5,805 bases of DNA from Prevotellaceae bacterium (GTDB lineage: Bacteria; Bacteroidota; Bacteroidia; Bacteroidales; Bacteroidaceae): NCBI GenBank assembly GCA_022508685.1, contig JAFLUS010000141.1:1-5805 (forward strand), read 5' to 3'. The number at the start of each line of letters is the position of its first letter. Positions within the stretch are counted from its first letter, which is position 1. Positions 5,238 through 5,805 of this stretch are shown piece by piece. Below the pieces are notes generated by a model. That model was not told the origin of the DNA. It searched no databases and saw only the letters and a list, made by a program, of their open reading frames with translations. Made by a program: the position numbers and the translations under genes.

Positions 5238-5805
5238 ATGAAACACTTGATGATAATGGCAGCATTTGCTGCCCTCGCCTGCTGCGCCACACCGGCATCG
5301 GCACAGCAGTCCGACGCTGCCGCAGCCAAGAAAGCCGAAAAGGCAGCGAAGAAAGCCAAGAAACAGACGGCAAAGACGGCAAAGAACGCCCTGCAGCAGC
5401 CCGTCGCAGCCCCCGTGCTGACCAACGAAGCCGACAGCGCAGCCTACTACTTCGGGCTGGCACAATCGCGCGGACTCAAGGCCTACATGCAGCAGCAGTT
5501 GGGCGTAGACACCGCCTACATCGACGCCTTCACGCGCGGCATCATGGAGCGTGCAGCCATCGACCCCGCCGACAAGGAGCAACACGCCTACCACGCCGGC
5601 ATGACCGTCGGCGGGCAAGTGGAGAACATGGCGCAGTCGCTGGCAAAAGACTACTATGCCGCCACGCCCGGACAGACCATCGACACCCGCATCGTCGCAG
5701 CCGCACTCATCGAAGGACTGACGGAGAAAGGCAGCATCAGCACCGACAGCGCACAAGTCGCCTACCGCAACATCATGACCCGCCGTCAGGCAGAAAACCA
5801 AGAGG
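5238..5805 (+). CDS. Exported FKBP-family-like protein, partial at right edge
   Basis: The frame is open from ATG 5238 to the window end (189 full codons). Residues 1-22 look like a signal peptide cut after ASA; an alternative lipobox at Cys15 (ALAC) is poor because Ala is at -3. Residues 27-48 are a Lys/Ala-rich low-complexity tract (KKAEKAAKKAKK). Two Mip-N-like units follow, about 65-106 (ADSAAYYFGLAQSRGL to FTRGIMERA) and 117-163 (HAYHAGMTVGGQV to AALIEGLTEK), matching the units of the two lipoproteins upstream. The catalytic FKBP domain, if present, lies beyond the window, so isomerase activity is inferred only from family resemblance. The leader 5209-5237 is A/C-rich with CCACAA repeated and looks unstructured. 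The terminator at 5164-5207 separates it from the upstream operon, and I see no TAnnTTTG box of its own. Confidence 0.82.
   Translation, partial: MKHLMIMAAFAALACCATPASAQQSDAAAAKKAEKAAKKAKKQTAKTAKNALQQPVAAPVLTNEADSAAYYFGLAQSRGLKAYMQQQLGVDTAYIDAFTRGIMERAAIDPADKEQHAYHAGMTVGGQVENMAQSLAKDYYAATPGQTIDTRIVAAALIEGLTEKGSISTDSAQVAYRNIMTRRQAENQE

Noticed and set aside
4229..5425. 398-codon open frame on the minus strand across the third and fourth FKBP genes
   Set aside because: It is antisense to two supported genes and passes through the terminator hairpin. The translation is low-complexity with no recognisable motif, and no promoter is seen for it.
1..5805. CRISPR arrays, tRNA or rRNA genes, insertion sequences, integrase or toxin-antitoxin genes
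   Set aside because: No regularly spaced repeats, cloverleaf-like sequence, transposase or small paired frames were seen by eye on either strand.

Overview
The window looks like chromosomal DNA from the phylum Bacteroidota, order Bacteroidales, possibly a Prevotellaceae member with fairly GC-rich coding DNA. The evidence is two perfect TAnnTTTG-type -7 boxes (the Bacteroidota housekeeping promoter signature) facing away from each other, A-rich leaders in place of Shine-Dalgarno sequences, an outer-membrane barrel protein with the EVVV-type N-terminus and Bacteroidota-style C-terminus, and a tandem family of FKBP-type prolyl isomerases with Mip/FkpA architecture. The genus is a guess from style, not from a marker gene.

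Layout: 1-129 is a noncoding, AT-rich stretch with six GTTAA/TTAAC pentamers in alternating orientation. 130-2223 (minus) encodes a 697-residue outer-membrane beta-barrel protein related to TonB-dependent receptors. 2224-2620 is the divergent regulatory region. It holds a minus-strand promoter (-7 box 2406-2413), a roughly 175-nt structured 5' leader for the barrel gene, AT-rich inverted repeats between the promoters, and a plus-strand promoter (-7 box 2574-2581). From 2621 to the right edge there are four plus-strand genes: a signal-less FKBP isomerase (2621-3229), a lipoprotein with a degenerate FKBP domain (3278-4195), a lipoprotein with an intact FKBP domain (4220-5152), a strong intrinsic terminator (5164-5207), and an exported protein with the same N-terminal domain type, cut off by the window edge (5238 onward).

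The first three FKBP genes have gaps of 48 and 24 nt and no recognisable internal promoter, so they are probably one operon. The fourth sits behind the terminator and has no obvious promoter, which suggests read-through or a promoter that I cannot recognise. Together they look like a protein-folding module: one isomerase in the cytoplasm and two or three exported members in the periplasm or on a membrane. The divergent barrel protein is the kind of client that periplasmic folding factors serve, but that link is inference from adjacency.

The most interesting signals are two. First, the barrel gene's 5' leader has nested stems whose extra pairs are G-U only in the minus-strand transcript, and a mutually exclusive pairing that would enclose the bases just before the start codon. 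This resembles a riboswitch or other translational switch. Second, the middle FKBP lipoprotein has lost every central catalytic-pocket residue I checked except two phenylalanines, while its neighbours keep them.
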